Origin: Rhodobacterales bacterium 34-62-10
Lineage (GTDB): Bacteria; Pseudomonadota; Alphaproteobacteria; Rhodobacterales; Rhodobacteraceae
Direction: 5' to 3'
DNA: 25,237 nt
Assembly (NCBI GenBank): GCA_002282555.1
Contig: NCJR01000002.1
Location: 1-25,237, forward strand
Every line of letters begins with the position of its first letter. The stretch's first letter is position 1. Below are positions 1 to 10,374 of the stretch, in pieces. The position numbers and the translations under genes are program-made. The notes below the pieces were generated by a model. That model had not been told where the DNA came from. It saw nothing but the letters and a program-made list of their open reading frames with translations, and did no database searches.

Positions 1-184
1 ATCTGCAAGGCATCCACGACCTTTTGGGACGGGTTGTGGTTTGTGGGTGTGACATTCTGTACTGATCGGTCAAGACCAATGGATCTTGCGCATTGTCGCT
101 GCGGCAATGCACAGGATTGGTTTGGTTCATTGACCCGGACAAGTGTGACCTCGCAGGACTTGAACAGGCGGGACTTGGGGACGA
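1..184 (+). other. dnaA upstream region with a small hairpin
   Basis: This stretch is the 5' flank of dnaA. It contains an inverted repeat, GCATTG at 90-95 and CAATGC at 105-110, with a 9-nt loop, which would form a hairpin in the dnaA leader if transcription starts upstream of it. I do not see a cluster of TTATCCACA-type DnaA boxes, an AT-rich unwinding element or a convincing -35/-10 pair, so I do not call an origin or a promoter here. The window starts at base 1, so anything further upstream is out of view. Confidence 0.3.
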
Positions 185-1549
185 ATGACACAAGAACAAT
201 GGGGACAGCTGCAGCGGAAACTTCTCTCTACAGTGGGCAAGAATAACTATGCCAACTGGATTGAGCCGCTTGAATTCTCGGACATCTCGGAAGGCGTTGC
301 GACCTTTCATGTGCCGACCAACTTCTTGGGAAATTATGTTGCGCAGAATTTCGGTGATCTGATCCTGCACCAGTTGTCAGAAGCAGGTCAGACCGTCCGC
401 CGCGTCAGTTTCCGCGTCCCCGCCAATTCGGCGCAGCGTCCCGCGTCGGTTCCGGTGGCGTCCGCCGCCGATAACGCGGCCGCTGCCGTTGCATTGTCCA
501 CAGACCAGCTGCCCGGTGCGCCGCTTGACCGGCGCTTTACTTTTGACAGTTTCGTTGTTGGCAAACCGAACGAACTGGCCCATGCCGCAGCACGCCGCGT
601 GGCCGAAGGCGGCCCAGTGACCTTCAACCCGCTGTTTCTTTACGGGGGGGTCGGTTTGGGTAAAACCCACCTGATGCATGCCATCGCATGGGAGTTACAG
701 ACAAAACGCCCGGATCTGAACGTGGTCTACCTGTCGGCCGAACAGTTCATGTATCGCTTTGTGCAGGCGCTTCGTGACCGCAAAATGATGGATTTCAAAC
801 AGATTTTCCGCGCCGTGGATGTTTTGATGGTTGATGACGTGCAATTCATCGCCGGCAAGGACAGCACGCAGGAAGAATTCTTTCACACGTTCAACGCGCT
901 GGTGGACGGCAACAAGCAGATCATCATATCGGCGGATCGCGCCCCGGGTGAGATCAAGGATCTGGAAGACCGCATCAAGTCGCGCCTGCAATGCGGACTG
1001 GTCGTAGATCTGCACCCGACCGATTACGAGCTGCGCCTTGGCATCTTGCAATCCAAGGTCGACTATTACCGCAGCCAGTATCCGGGGCTCGAAATCTCGA
1101 ACTCCGTGCTGGAGTTTCTGGCCCATCGGATCAGCACCAATGTCCGCGTTCTCGAGGGAGCGCTGACCCGGCTTTATGCTTTTGCCAGCCTTGTCGGTCG
1201 CGAGATCACGATGGAGCTGACGCAGGATTGTCTGGCTGACGTTCTGCGTGCGTCCGAGCGCAAGATCACCATCGAGGAGATCCAGCGCCGCGTGTCCGAA
1301 CATTACAATATTCGCCTGTCCGACATGATCGGGCCCAAACGCGTCCGCAGCTATGCCCGCCCGCGTCAGGTGGCGATGTATCTGTGCAAACAGTTGACCA
1401 GCCGCTCCCTGCCCGAGATCGGGCGCCGCTTCGGAGGGCGCGACCACACCACCGTGATGCATGGTGTGAGACGGATCGAAGAGCTCCGCGTTCAGGATGG
1501 TCAGATCGCCGAAGACATCGAGATGCTGCGCCGCACGCTTGAGGCGTGA
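185..1549 (+). CDS. dnaA: Chromosomal replication initiator protein DnaA
   Basis: DnaA is the AAA+ initiator that binds origin DnaA boxes, melts DNA and helps load the replicative helicase. The 454-residue length is normal. Domain I (about 1-75) starts MTQEQWGQLQ, followed by a variable Ala/Pro-rich linker to about 115. The AAA+ domain carries Walker A GGVGLGKT at 154-161, Walker B LMVDD at 214-218, sensor-1-like SADR at 249-252 and the arginine-finger region around EDRIKSR at 261-267. Domain IV carries the DnaA signature GGRDHTTVMH at 417-426, the helix-turn-helix that reads the DnaA box. The ATG start gives the expected N-terminus. It heads the replication block, and dnaN follows after 203 bp. 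Nothing essential is missing. The identification is essentially certain. Confidence 0.98.
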   Translation: MTQEQWGQLQRKLLSTVGKNNYANWIEPLEFSDISEGVATFHVPTNFLGNYVAQNFGDLILHQLSEAGQTVRRVSFRVPANSAQRPASVPVASAADNAAAAVALSTDQLPGAPLDRRFTFDSFVVGKPNELAHAAARRVAEGGPVTFNPLFLYGGVGLGKTHLMHAIAWELQTKRPDLNVVYLSAEQFMYRFVQALRDRKMMDFKQIFRAVDVLMVDDVQFIAGKDSTQEEFFHTFNALVDGNKQIIISADRAPGEIKDLEDRIKSRLQCGLVVDLHPTDYELRLGILQSKVDYYRSQYPGLEISNSVLEFLAHRISTNVRVLEGALTRLYAFASLVGREITMELTQDCLADVLRASERKITIEEIQRRVSEHYNIRLSDMIGPKRVRSYARPRQVAMYLCKQLTSRSLPEIGRRFGGRDHTTVMHGVRRIEELRVQDGQIAEDIEMLRRTLEA

Positions 1550-1661
1550 GGCCCTCGATCCGACCCTGGCGGGCCGTCTTCGGGCATTTTGCACCCCGAG
1601 CGGCCCCTGTGGTCTTGACGGGCCGGATTTTCCAGCGGAAAACGCAAGAAAAGCCTTGAGC

Positions 1662-1687
1662 GGGCAAGTATTTGGGATACCTTGCCC
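1662..1687. promoter_or_regulatory. Imperfect palindrome in the dnaA-dnaN gap
   Basis: The 203-bp gap between dnaA and dnaN contains GGGCAAG-TAT at 1662-1671, a 5-nt loop, then ATA-(C)-CTTGCCC at 1677-1687. This gives a 10-bp stem with a single bulged C. There is no T-run after it, so an intrinsic terminator is unlikely. It ends 65 bp upstream of the dnaN start and may be an operator or a leader hairpin for dnaN. A weaker 6-bp inverted repeat (1601-1606 with 1620-1625) lies earlier in the same gap. The structure is seen directly; the function is inference. Confidence 0.35.
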
Positions 1688-1752
1688 ATCCCGGCTACGC
1701 CCTCGGATGGACAGATGGGCGGAACGACGGCCATCGGATTGGGAGCGACGGA

Positions 1753-2871
1753 ATGAAATTCAGCATCGAACGCGGCACGCTTCTGAAAGCCGTGTCACAG
1801 GCGCAGTCGGTCGTCGAACGGCGCAACACCATTCCGATCCTTGCCAATGTCTTGATCGAGGCTGAGGGGAGCACGGTTACCTTCCGCGCCACTGATCTTG
1901 ATATCGAAGTGTTGGACAAGGCCCCCGCACAGGTCGAGCGGGCTGGCTCGACAACGGTGTCTGCCGTCATGCTCCATGAGATCGTGCGCAAATTGCCAGA
2001 TGGATCGCTTGTGACGCTTTCCGATGACAGCGCCGCTGGACGACTGACTGTGCAGGCGGGACGGTCGCATTTCAATCTGGCAACGCTGCCCAAGGAAGAT
2101 TTCCCGGTCATGGCGTCCTCGGATTATGCCAGCAATTTCAGCGCGCCGGCCGGTGTGCTGCGGCGACTGTTCGACAAGTCGAAGTTCGCGATCTCGACCG
2201 AGGAGACGCGATATTATCTGAACGGCGTCTATATGCATGTGGCGACGGGCGAGGCCGGCCCCGTGCTGCGCTGCGTCGCAACCGATGGTCACCGTCTGGC
2301 GCGCATCGATGCGGAACTGCCGATGGGTGCCGAAGGTATGCCGGGCGTGATCGTCCCCCGCAAGACTGTGGGCGAACTGCGCAAGCTCTTGGATGATGAC
2401 GACATGAAAATCGCCGTATCTGTGTCTGAAACCAAGGTGCGGTTTGCGACGCCTGACATCACCCTGACCTCCAAGGTTATCGACGGGACCTTCCCCGATT
2501 ACACCCGCGTGATCCCACAGGGCAATACCCGCCGTCTTGAGGTGGATGCCCGCAATTTTGCCGCTGCTGTGGACCGTGTGGCCACGGTGTCGTCGGAGCG
2601 TTCGCGCGCCGTGAAGCTCTCGCTTGATGAGGATCGCCTGATCCTGTCCGTGAACGCGCCCGACAGCGGTGCCGCCGAAGAAGAGCTGGCCGTTGCCTAT
2701 GGCGATGAGCGGCTGGAAATCGGTTTCAACGCGAAATACCTGTTGGAAATCGCGAGTCAGGTGGACCGCGAGAACGCAGTGTTCCTGTTCAACTCTGCTG
2801 GTGATCCCACGCTGATGCGCGAAGGCAACGACATGTCGGCCGTTTATGTCGTCATGCCGATGCGCGTGTGA
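1753..2871 (+). CDS. dnaN: DNA polymerase III beta sliding clamp
   Basis: DnaN is the ring-shaped processivity clamp that tethers DNA polymerases and repair factors to DNA. The 372-residue length matches the family. The N-terminus MKFSIERGTLLKAVS and the motif RRNTIPILANV at about 23-33 are typical. The C-terminus ends in VVMPMRV, the conserved tail beside the protein-binding cleft. I chose the ATG at 1753 over an in-frame start 81 bp upstream. The family begins MKF/MKL, the upstream residues are non-conserved, and GGGAG lies at a usable distance. Its own promoter probably lies in the preceding gap. recF follows after 32 bp in the same direction, so the two are probably co-transcribed. Confidence 0.97.
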   Translation: MKFSIERGTLLKAVSQAQSVVERRNTIPILANVLIEAEGSTVTFRATDLDIEVLDKAPAQVERAGSTTVSAVMLHEIVRKLPDGSLVTLSDDSAAGRLTVQAGRSHFNLATLPKEDFPVMASSDYASNFSAPAGVLRRLFDKSKFAISTEETRYYLNGVYMHVATGEAGPVLRCVATDGHRLARIDAELPMGAEGMPGVIVPRKTVGELRKLLDDDDMKIAVSVSETKVRFATPDITLTSKVIDGTFPDYTRVIPQGNTRRLEVDARNFAAAVDRVATVSSERSRAVKLSLDEDRLILSVNAPDSGAAEEELAVAYGDERLEIGFNAKYLLEIASQVDRENAVFLFNSAGDPTLMREGNDMSAVYVVMPMRV

Positions 2872-2903
2872 CAGCAGCACCTTCACCATAGAAAGGCCGG
2901 GGC

Positions 2904-4007
2904 GTGTCTGGCCTGTATCTGACCGAACTGACTCTGTCCCATTTCCGCTCGCATCGCACCGGGCGGATGGAGTTGGACGGGCGGCCCATTGCCCTGCATG
3001 GGCCGAACGGCGCCGGAAAGACCAACCTGCTGGAAGCCGTGTCCCTGTTCTCGCCCGGTCGCGGGTTGCGCCGGGCCAGTGCCGCCGAGATGGGGCGGCG
3101 CCCGGAATCGCTGGGTTGGAAGGTGACGGGAATATTGCGCAGTCTTTACCAGATGCACGAGGTGGCGATCTGGTCCGAGGAAGGCGCATCGCGACAGGTC
3201 AACATCGACAGCAAGCCTGTCACGCAACTGGCGCTTGGGCGTATTGCCCGCGTGTTGTGGCTGATCCCGGCGATGGACCGGCTCTGGATCGAAGGGGCCG
3301 ACGGACGGCGCCGATTTCTGGACCGCATGACGATGAGCTTCATCCCCGATCATGCCGAGGCCAGCCTGACCTATGAAAAAGCGATGCGCGAACGCAATCG
3401 CTTGCTCAAGGATCAGGTCCGCGACACGCATTGGTATGGTGCGATCGAGGCACAGATGGCCCGCTCTGGGGCGGCGATCCATGCCAACCGTCTGGCGGCG
3501 CTGGATCAGCTGCGTGCCGCCCAGGATCAAGCGGAAACCGCCTTTCCCGCGGCCGAGCTTGACCTGCAACAGACCGAAGGTGAGATGCCCGGGTCAGAGG
3601 GCGATCTGCTGGATGCGCTGCGCGAAAGCCGTTTCCGCGATCTGGCCGCCGGGCGCAGTCTGGTCGGACCCCATCGCAGCGACCTTTACGCCGTCTATGC
3701 CGCCAAGGGTGTGCCCGCTTTCGACTGCTCGACCGGAGAGCAGAAGGCGCTGCTGGTCTCCTTGATCCTTGCCAATGCACGTGGGCTGTCACGCGACTTC
3801 GGAGCACCGCCCTTGCTGTTGTTGGACGAGGTGGCGGCCCATCTGGACGCGGGAAGGCGCGCCGCACTCTATGACGAAATCTGCGCCCTTGGTGCGCAGG
3901 CATGGATGACCGGAACCGGGCCTGAACTGTTCGATACCATAGCCGACCGAGCACAGATGTTTGAAGTGACGGAAGACGCTGGAACATCGGTGATTTCAGA
4001 GCAATAA
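2904..4007 (+). CDS. recF: DNA replication and repair protein RecF
   Basis: RecF is an SMC-like ABC ATPase that, with RecO and RecR, promotes RecA loading at single-strand gaps. The 367 residues are normal for RecF. Visible motifs are Walker A GPNGAGKT at 33-40, the ABC signature STGEQKALL at 276-284, Walker B LLLLDEV at 304-310 and a D-loop AHLD at 312-315. The start is GTG at 2904, with the purine-rich GAAAGG about 8 nt upstream. The gap to dnaN is 32 bp, consistent with the conserved dnaN-recF operon. A short GC inverted repeat (AGGGGG at 4007-4012 with CCCCCT at 4027-4032) follows the stop codon, but no T-run is present. Confidence 0.96.
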   Translation: MSGLYLTELTLSHFRSHRTGRMELDGRPIALHGPNGAGKTNLLEAVSLFSPGRGLRRASAAEMGRRPESLGWKVTGILRSLYQMHEVAIWSEEGASRQVNIDSKPVTQLALGRIARVLWLIPAMDRLWIEGADGRRRFLDRMTMSFIPDHAEASLTYEKAMRERNRLLKDQVRDTHWYGAIEAQMARSGAAIHANRLAALDQLRAAQDQAETAFPAAELDLQQTEGEMPGSEGDLLDALRESRFRDLAAGRSLVGPHRSDLYAVYAAKGVPAFDCSTGEQKALLVSLILANARGLSRDFGAPPLLLLDEVAAHLDAGRRAALYDEICALGAQAWMTGTGPELFDTIADRAQMFEVTEDAGTSVISEQ

Positions 4008-4050
4008 GGGGGAACGGCATCCTAAGCCCCCTGCGTCGAAAGCCCCTGTC

Positions 4051-4671
4051 ATGACCGCCACACCCGCTGATCTGTTGCTTTACGCCGGTGCGATCCTGAT
4101 CCTGTTCCTGACTCCCGGTCCGGTCTGGGTGGCGTTGACCGCGCGCGCGCTGTCTGGCGGTTTTGCCTCGGCTTGGCCACTGGCTGTGGGGGTGGTGTTG
4201 GGCGACATCCTCTGGCCGATGCTGGCGATTCTTGGCGTGGCTTGGGTCGTGTCCATGTTTGACGGTTTCATGACCGTGATGCGATATGTGGCGGCGGGAA
4301 TGTTCCTGTTCATGGGGGTGATGCTGATCCGGCATGCAGGCCACACGATCGGCACCGATAGCCGCCTGACACGTCCGGGACGCTGGGCCGGGTTCATGGC
4401 TGGTGTTGCCGTCATCGTAGGCAATCCCAAGGCGGTCCTGTTCTACATGGGGGTATTGCCCGGATTCTTTGACCTGACCACGATCACCGCGTGGGACATT
4501 GCAGCGATCCTTGCGATTTCCGCCACGATCCCGCTGATGGGCAACCTTCTTATGGCCATGTCGGTTGACCGCGCGCGGCGTCTTCTGACATCGCCAGCCG
4601 CGCTCAGGCGGGTGAATATCGTGGCAGGTGTCCTGCTCTGTCTGGTAGGCCTCATTATCCCGCTGCTGTGA
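4051..4671 (+). CDS. LysE/RhtB-family amino-acid exporter-like membrane protein
   Basis: This is a 206-residue, strongly hydrophobic protein of the LysE/RhtB translocator superfamily, whose members export amino acids or related metabolites across the inner membrane. The N-terminal stretch with TPGPVWV near residues 21-27 corresponds to the family's N-terminal TPGP motif. GNPKAVLFYMGVLPGF at about 124-139 corresponds to the conserved NPK...F region. About six membrane segments can be seen. It lies 43 bp after recF and 77 bp before gyrB on the same strand, so it may be read through from dnaN-recF. The substrate cannot be read from the sequence. The family call is firm and the transported compound is unknown. 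Confidence 0.88.
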   Translation: MTATPADLLLYAGAILILFLTPGPVWVALTARALSGGFASAWPLAVGVVLGDILWPMLAILGVAWVVSMFDGFMTVMRYVAAGMFLFMGVMLIRHAGHTIGTDSRLTRPGRWAGFMAGVAVIVGNPKAVLFYMGVLPGFFDLTTITAWDIAAILAISATIPLMGNLLMAMSVDRARRLLTSPAALRRVNIVAGVLLCLVGLIIPLL

Positions 4672-4692
4672 CGCAAAATATGGGGCAATCGC

Positions 4693-4721
4693 GTGACATT
4701 CCCCCCAAGGTTTCGTATAAA
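4693..4721 (+). promoter_or_regulatory. Probable sigma-70-type promoter of gyrB
   Basis: GTGACA at 4693-4698 and TATAAA at 4716-4721 are separated by exactly 17 bp, close to the TTGACA/TATAAT consensus. They lie 27 bp upstream of the gyrB ATG. Transcription would start near 4728, leaving a short leader that contains AAGGA at 4736-4740. It is the best promoter match I see in the window. It would let gyrB be expressed independently of recF and the exporter gene. Confidence 0.6.
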
Positions 4722-4733
4722 ATCCGGGAATAA

Positions 4734-7166
<2,433 letters not shown>

Positions 7167-7234
7167 AGCCTGATCCACGCTCCGGTTGCGGCAACTGCTG
7201 CCGGGGCGCAGATCACACAGAAAGGGTGAAACGA

Positions 7235-7714
7235 ATGGCGACTTCCGTCCCACGTCCGGGTGAAATCGCGCTTCCCTTCGATCCGGCGGATCGGATTGAT
7301 GCGGGCGTGACATTTATCGGCCACCTGTCAACACCTTGGCGCAAGGGTGATTGCCCCAAGAACCTCACCGAAGCGCGCGCGCGTGGTGGTCGGTTTCAAG
7401 CTCACGTCATGCCCCCTTATCGGTCTGGCTTGCAGGGCCTGTCGGTCGGGGACGGTATCATCCTGATGTATTGGATGGCAGACGCGCGGCGCGATCTGAT
7501 TGTGCAGGCCCCCGCGCATCATCCCGTTCCACGCGGCGTCTTTGCGCTACGCTCACCAGCGCGGCCTAATCCCGTGGCCATGGCTTGTGTGCGTTTGCTG
7601 GCGATTGACGCGGAAACCGGTGTCCTGACCGTTGACGCGCTTGATGCGTTTGACGGCACGGCGCTTCTGGACATCAAACCTTGGTTGCCCGGCGTGGATA
7701 ACATCTCCACCTGA
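7235..7714 (+). CDS. TrmO/TsaA-domain SAM-dependent methyltransferase
   Basis: This 159-residue protein is a stand-alone TsaA-like (VirR/UPF0066) domain. The characterised member, E. coli TrmO, methylates N6 of t6A at tRNA position 37 using SAM. The diagnostic stretch GVFALRSPARPNPVAMA is present at about residues 98-114. It corresponds to the family motif G-V-F-A-x-R-S-P-x-R-P-N-P. The protein is shorter than E. coli TrmO and lacks its C-terminal extension, as is common in alphaproteobacteria, so the tRNA substrate is inferred. I prefer the ATG at 7235, with AGGG 8 nt upstream, over the in-frame GTG at 7226. It follows gyrB by 68 bp and is convergent with the hydrolase gene. Confidence 0.82.
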   Translation: MATSVPRPGEIALPFDPADRIDAGVTFIGHLSTPWRKGDCPKNLTEARARGGRFQAHVMPPYRSGLQGLSVGDGIILMYWMADARRDLIVQAPAHHPVPRGVFALRSPARPNPVAMACVRLLAIDAETGVLTVDALDAFDGTALLDIKPWLPGVDNIST

Positions 7715-7746
7715 AGGCGGGTCTGCGATGTTGGGACCGGTCTGTT

Positions 7747-8760
7747 TCAGGCCATCCCTGTCGGGATCACGGCATCTTCAATCAGCGCCATGATGTCGCC
7801 GAAATAACCCTCGCTCCGCGCGGGCCGAGTCGGGTCCGATGTCAGCGCCAAGGACAGCGACAGCCCCGGCACGATGCAGATCACCTGCCCACCATAGCCC
7901 CGCGCCAAGGCGTAATCCTGCCCCGCTGCGCGACCCAGAAACCAGCCATACCCATAGTCCAGCCCCGAAAACGGCGAGCGTGTCTTGGGTTGCAGTGATG
8001 CGGTGACCCAGTCCCGGCTCAGGACCTGCTTCCCCTCCCAGACACCGCCAGCCAGATACAACTCGCCAAACCGTGCCATGGCTGACAGGGTCAGCGCCAT
8101 CTCGTTCCCGCCCAGATATCGCCCCTGCGGGTCCCGCGTCCATGCGGGAACCTCGATCCCAAGTGGATCGCCAAGCCGCTCACGCGTCAGACGCAACAGG
8201 CTTTCCCCGGCAACCTCGGACAGGATCGCCCCAAGAACATGAAAACTCCCGGTGGAATAAAGCATCCGCTCGCCCGGCTCGGCCACAAATGGCCGTGACA
8301 ACGCATCGGCCACCCAATCCCCGCTGCTGATCCAGGCACCGTAATTCGCACCCGATGTCCTCTCCAGGCCAGCCTGCATCGTCACCAGATTCTCGATGGA
8401 CAGCGCGCCTACTCGAGGGTCTGCCCCGGGGGGAACCAAGCGTGGCGCCACTTCTCCCAGCGTTGCGGTGATCGCGGGAATCTCGCCCCGTTCCAGCGCC
8501 GCCCCGGTCAAGGCCGCAACGATCGTCTTGGAAACGGACTTCACGGGAACTGCACGGTTGATGCTTGGTCCCCGGAACACCTCGGCCAGAACCTCGGTCC
8601 CGCCCACGCGGATCATCAGCGCATGACACTGATCCATCGCCCGCGCGCGGTCCGCAACCGCCCGCCATGGGTCTATCTGTGCAACACCCGGGCTGGCCAA
8701 GGCAGCAACACTGGCAGCGAGCATTTGGCGTCGGTTCATACGAAGGGATATTTTATGCAT
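7747..8760 (-). CDS. Secreted serine beta-lactamase-family (class C-like) hydrolase
   Basis: This 337-residue protein belongs to the penicillin-binding-protein/class C beta-lactamase superfamily, which includes esterases and D-aminopeptidases as well as beta-lactamases. The nucleophile motif S-x-x-K is SVSK at 75-78. The second motif is Y-S at 168-169. A GYGGQ stretch at 288-292 sits where the third, HxG/KTG-like, motif is expected. The N-terminus has a twin-arginine-like signal (NRRQMLAAS at 9-17) ending near GVAQ, suggesting Tat export. The start is ambiguous. AGGAGG (minus strand, 8775-8780) lies 14 nt before the ATG at 8760 and 5 nt before an in-frame TTG at 8769. An ATG at 8739 gives the shortest signal but has no ribosome site. 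The gene is divergent from the aminotransferase. Antibiotic hydrolysis should not be assumed. Confidence 0.85.
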   Translation of the reverse strand: MHKISLRMNRRQMLAASVAALASPGVAQIDPWRAVADRARAMDQCHALMIRVGGTEVLAEVFRGPSINRAVPVKSVSKTIVAALTGAALERGEIPAITATLGEVAPRLVPPGADPRVGALSIENLVTMQAGLERTSGANYGAWISSGDWVADALSRPFVAEPGERMLYSTGSFHVLGAILSEVAGESLLRLTRERLGDPLGIEVPAWTRDPQGRYLGGNEMALTLSAMARFGELYLAGGVWEGKQVLSRDWVTASLQPKTRSPFSGLDYGYGWFLGRAAGQDYALARGYGGQVICIVPGLSLSLALTSDPTRPARSEGYFGDIMALIEDAVIPTGMA

Positions 8761-8878
8761 GTTTCGCAAGATAACCTCCTGTCCGCGACTTGCCACTCAG
8801 AAAACCGTGAAGCGGCATCTGCTTGCATCGGTTGCCATTTGCGTGTCCCTTTCGGTGGAAGGAACGCAGGAGAAACGA

Positions 8879-10087
8879 ATGTCACCCCAATTCGCGCAGA
8901 GGATGGAAAAGGTCGAACCTTCCGCCATAAAGGAGCTTCTGGCGTTGGGAGCGGACCCCTCGATCATCTCGTTCGGGGGCGGCTATCCGGACGCCAGTCT
9001 GTTTCCTGCCGCACAGCTTGAGCAGGTGTTCCGTGACGTGATCCGCGCGCCGGGTGGGGCCGCGATGCAATATGCTCCGTCTGACGGGCTGCCACGCCTG
9101 CGGGAACAGATCGCGGACCTGATGGTCGCCGACGGCACCACCTGCCGCCCCGAAGATGTGCTGATCCTTCAGGGATCGCAGCAAGGTCTTGATTTCGCTG
9201 CAAAGATGCTGGTCGATCCGGGCGACGTGATCATCACCGAAGACCCCACCTTTCTGGGTGCGCTGATCGCATTCAACCCCAGCCAGCCCCGCTATGCCGC
9301 CGTTCCGATGGATGCGGATGGCATGCGGATGGATGCGCTTGAGGCGGCGCTACTGGCCAATCCCAGGGCCCGCATGATCTATACGGTGCCGGATTTTCAG
9401 AACCCGACCGGCGTAACCCTCTCACTAGCACGTCGCCACCGTCTGGTCGAACTGGCCAACATCCACGATGTGATCGTCCTGGAAGATACCCCTTATCGGC
9501 ACATACGTTTCGCGGGCGAAACCCTACCCACTCTGAAATCGCTGGATACCCAGGGTCGGGTGATCCATCTGGGCAGCTTTTCCAAAATACTGGTGCCGGG
9601 GTTGCGGATCGGTTGGGCGGTAGCGGCGCCCGTTCTTCTGGAGAAGATGGCCTTGCTCAAGGTTGCGGCAGATACCCAGACCTCGACCCTGAACATGGCA
9701 GCAACCAGTCTGTTTCTTGACCGGTTTGATCTGTCGGCTCACATTGACCTTCTCCGCTCGGCCTATCGCCGCAAAAAAGAGGTGATGCTGGATGCGATCC
9801 GTCAGCATTTCCCACAGGACGTCGTGGTGACGGACCCCGAGGGCGGCCTGTTCACCTGGGCGACCTTCCCTGAGGGCTTCGACGCAACCGCGTTCATGCG
9901 CAATGTGGCCTTGCCGCAGGCGCGCGTGGCCTATGTGCCGGGGGAGACCTTCTTTCCGGTGCATGAACAGGCCAACCACGCCCGTATCAATTATTCTGCC
10001 CAGTCCGATGATCGCATCCGCGAGGGGATCGCCGCATTGGGCAAGGTTTTGCGCAGACAGGGTAACCGACAGCGCACCATGACTTGA
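8879..10087 (+). CDS. PLP-dependent aminotransferase (fold type I; 2-aminoadipate/ARO8-like)
   Basis: This is a 402-residue class I/II aminotransferase like the catalytic domain of MocR regulators and ARO8/LysN-type enzymes, without a GntR DNA-binding domain. PDFQNPTG at 171-178 and DTPY at 203-206 position the cofactor. SFSK at 233-236 contains the likely PLP-lysine K236, followed by the phosphate-binding Arg in GLRIGW at 241-246. ARINYSA near the C-terminus holds the probable substrate-carboxylate Arg. I chose the ATG at 8879, 6 nt after AGGAG at 8868-8872. The open frame extends upstream into the divergent hydrolase leader, but that part is not family-like. The amino-acid substrate cannot be decided from the sequence. 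Confidence 0.9.
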   Translation: MSPQFAQRMEKVEPSAIKELLALGADPSIISFGGGYPDASLFPAAQLEQVFRDVIRAPGGAAMQYAPSDGLPRLREQIADLMVADGTTCRPEDVLILQGSQQGLDFAAKMLVDPGDVIITEDPTFLGALIAFNPSQPRYAAVPMDADGMRMDALEAALLANPRARMIYTVPDFQNPTGVTLSLARRHRLVELANIHDVIVLEDTPYRHIRFAGETLPTLKSLDTQGRVIHLGSFSKILVPGLRIGWAVAAPVLLEKMALLKVAADTQTSTLNMAATSLFLDRFDLSAHIDLLRSAYRRKKEVMLDAIRQHFPQDVVVTDPEGGLFTWATFPEGFDATAFMRNVALPQARVAYVPGETFFPVHEQANHARINYSAQSDDRIREGIAALGKVLRRQGNRQRTMT

Positions 10088-10111
10088 CGCGGCTGCAGCC
10101 AGTTCTAAATG
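10084..10111 (+). promoter_or_regulatory. Candidate promoter for the cobalamin operon
   Basis: TTGACG at 10084-10089 and TAAATG at 10106-10111 are 16 bp apart. The -35 is good and the -10 is mediocre. They overlap the aminotransferase stop codon and lie about 70 bp before the riboswitch. Some promoter must lie between here and 10181 if the riboswitch is transcribed independently. This is the best pair I see, but the match is weak. Confidence 0.25.
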
Positions 10112-10180
10112 ACACGATTTTTCTAAAACAGAAATCAGTTGCGACTCCACCGAATTCTGTTTACCCAAATCATTGTTCTG

Positions 10181-10374
10181 GTCCGGACGGGTATCCGTTC
10201 GGTTAAAATGGGAATCCGGTGCGCGGCCTCAGGGTCGCAAATCCGGGACTGCCCCCGCAACTGTAAGCGGTGAGCGACGCTGAACCATGTCACTGGGGGA
10301 TAACCCTGGGAAGACTCAGCCTAGCTTTGACCCGCAAGTCAGGAGACCTGCCAGAGTGATCACCCTATCCGGAC
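10181..10374 (+). promoter_or_regulatory. Cobalamin (AdoCbl-type) riboswitch aptamer
   Basis: This element holds the hallmark blocks of the cobalamin riboswitch in order. The first is GGGAATCCGGTGC near 10210. Next come the core ACTGCCCCCGCAACTG, starting at 10248, and TAAGCGG at 10264-10270. The CACTGGGG...CCTGGGAAG arm follows at 10291-10313, and the B12 box AAGTCAGGAGACCTGCC lies at 10336-10352. An outer closing helix is visible: GTCCGGA at 10181-10187 pairs perfectly with TCCGGAC at 10368-10374. It lies directly upstream of btuB on the same strand, so high intracellular adenosylcobalamin should repress the import operon. The ligand subclass is inferred from the overall layout. Confidence 0.96.

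Noticed and set aside
1..184. A chromosome origin upstream of dnaA
   Set aside because: No cluster of DnaA boxes and no AT-rich unwinding region is visible, and the origin is often away from dnaA in this group.
494..502. TTGTCCACA inside dnaA, and CGTGGATAA at 7693-7701 and 10387-10395, each one mismatch from a DnaA box
   Set aside because: Single isolated near-matches in or near coding sequence, not clustered and not beside an AT-rich element; expected by chance in 25 kb.
1795..3189. Long open frame (464 codons) antisense to dnaN and recF
   Set aside because: Composition is that of a GC-rich shadow (Arg, His and Gly runs), no family motif, and it lies across two certain genes.
7747..8760. 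Calling the hydrolase an antibiotic-resistance beta-lactamase
   Set aside because: Only family motifs are present; many members are esterases or peptidases, and nothing in the context indicates resistance.
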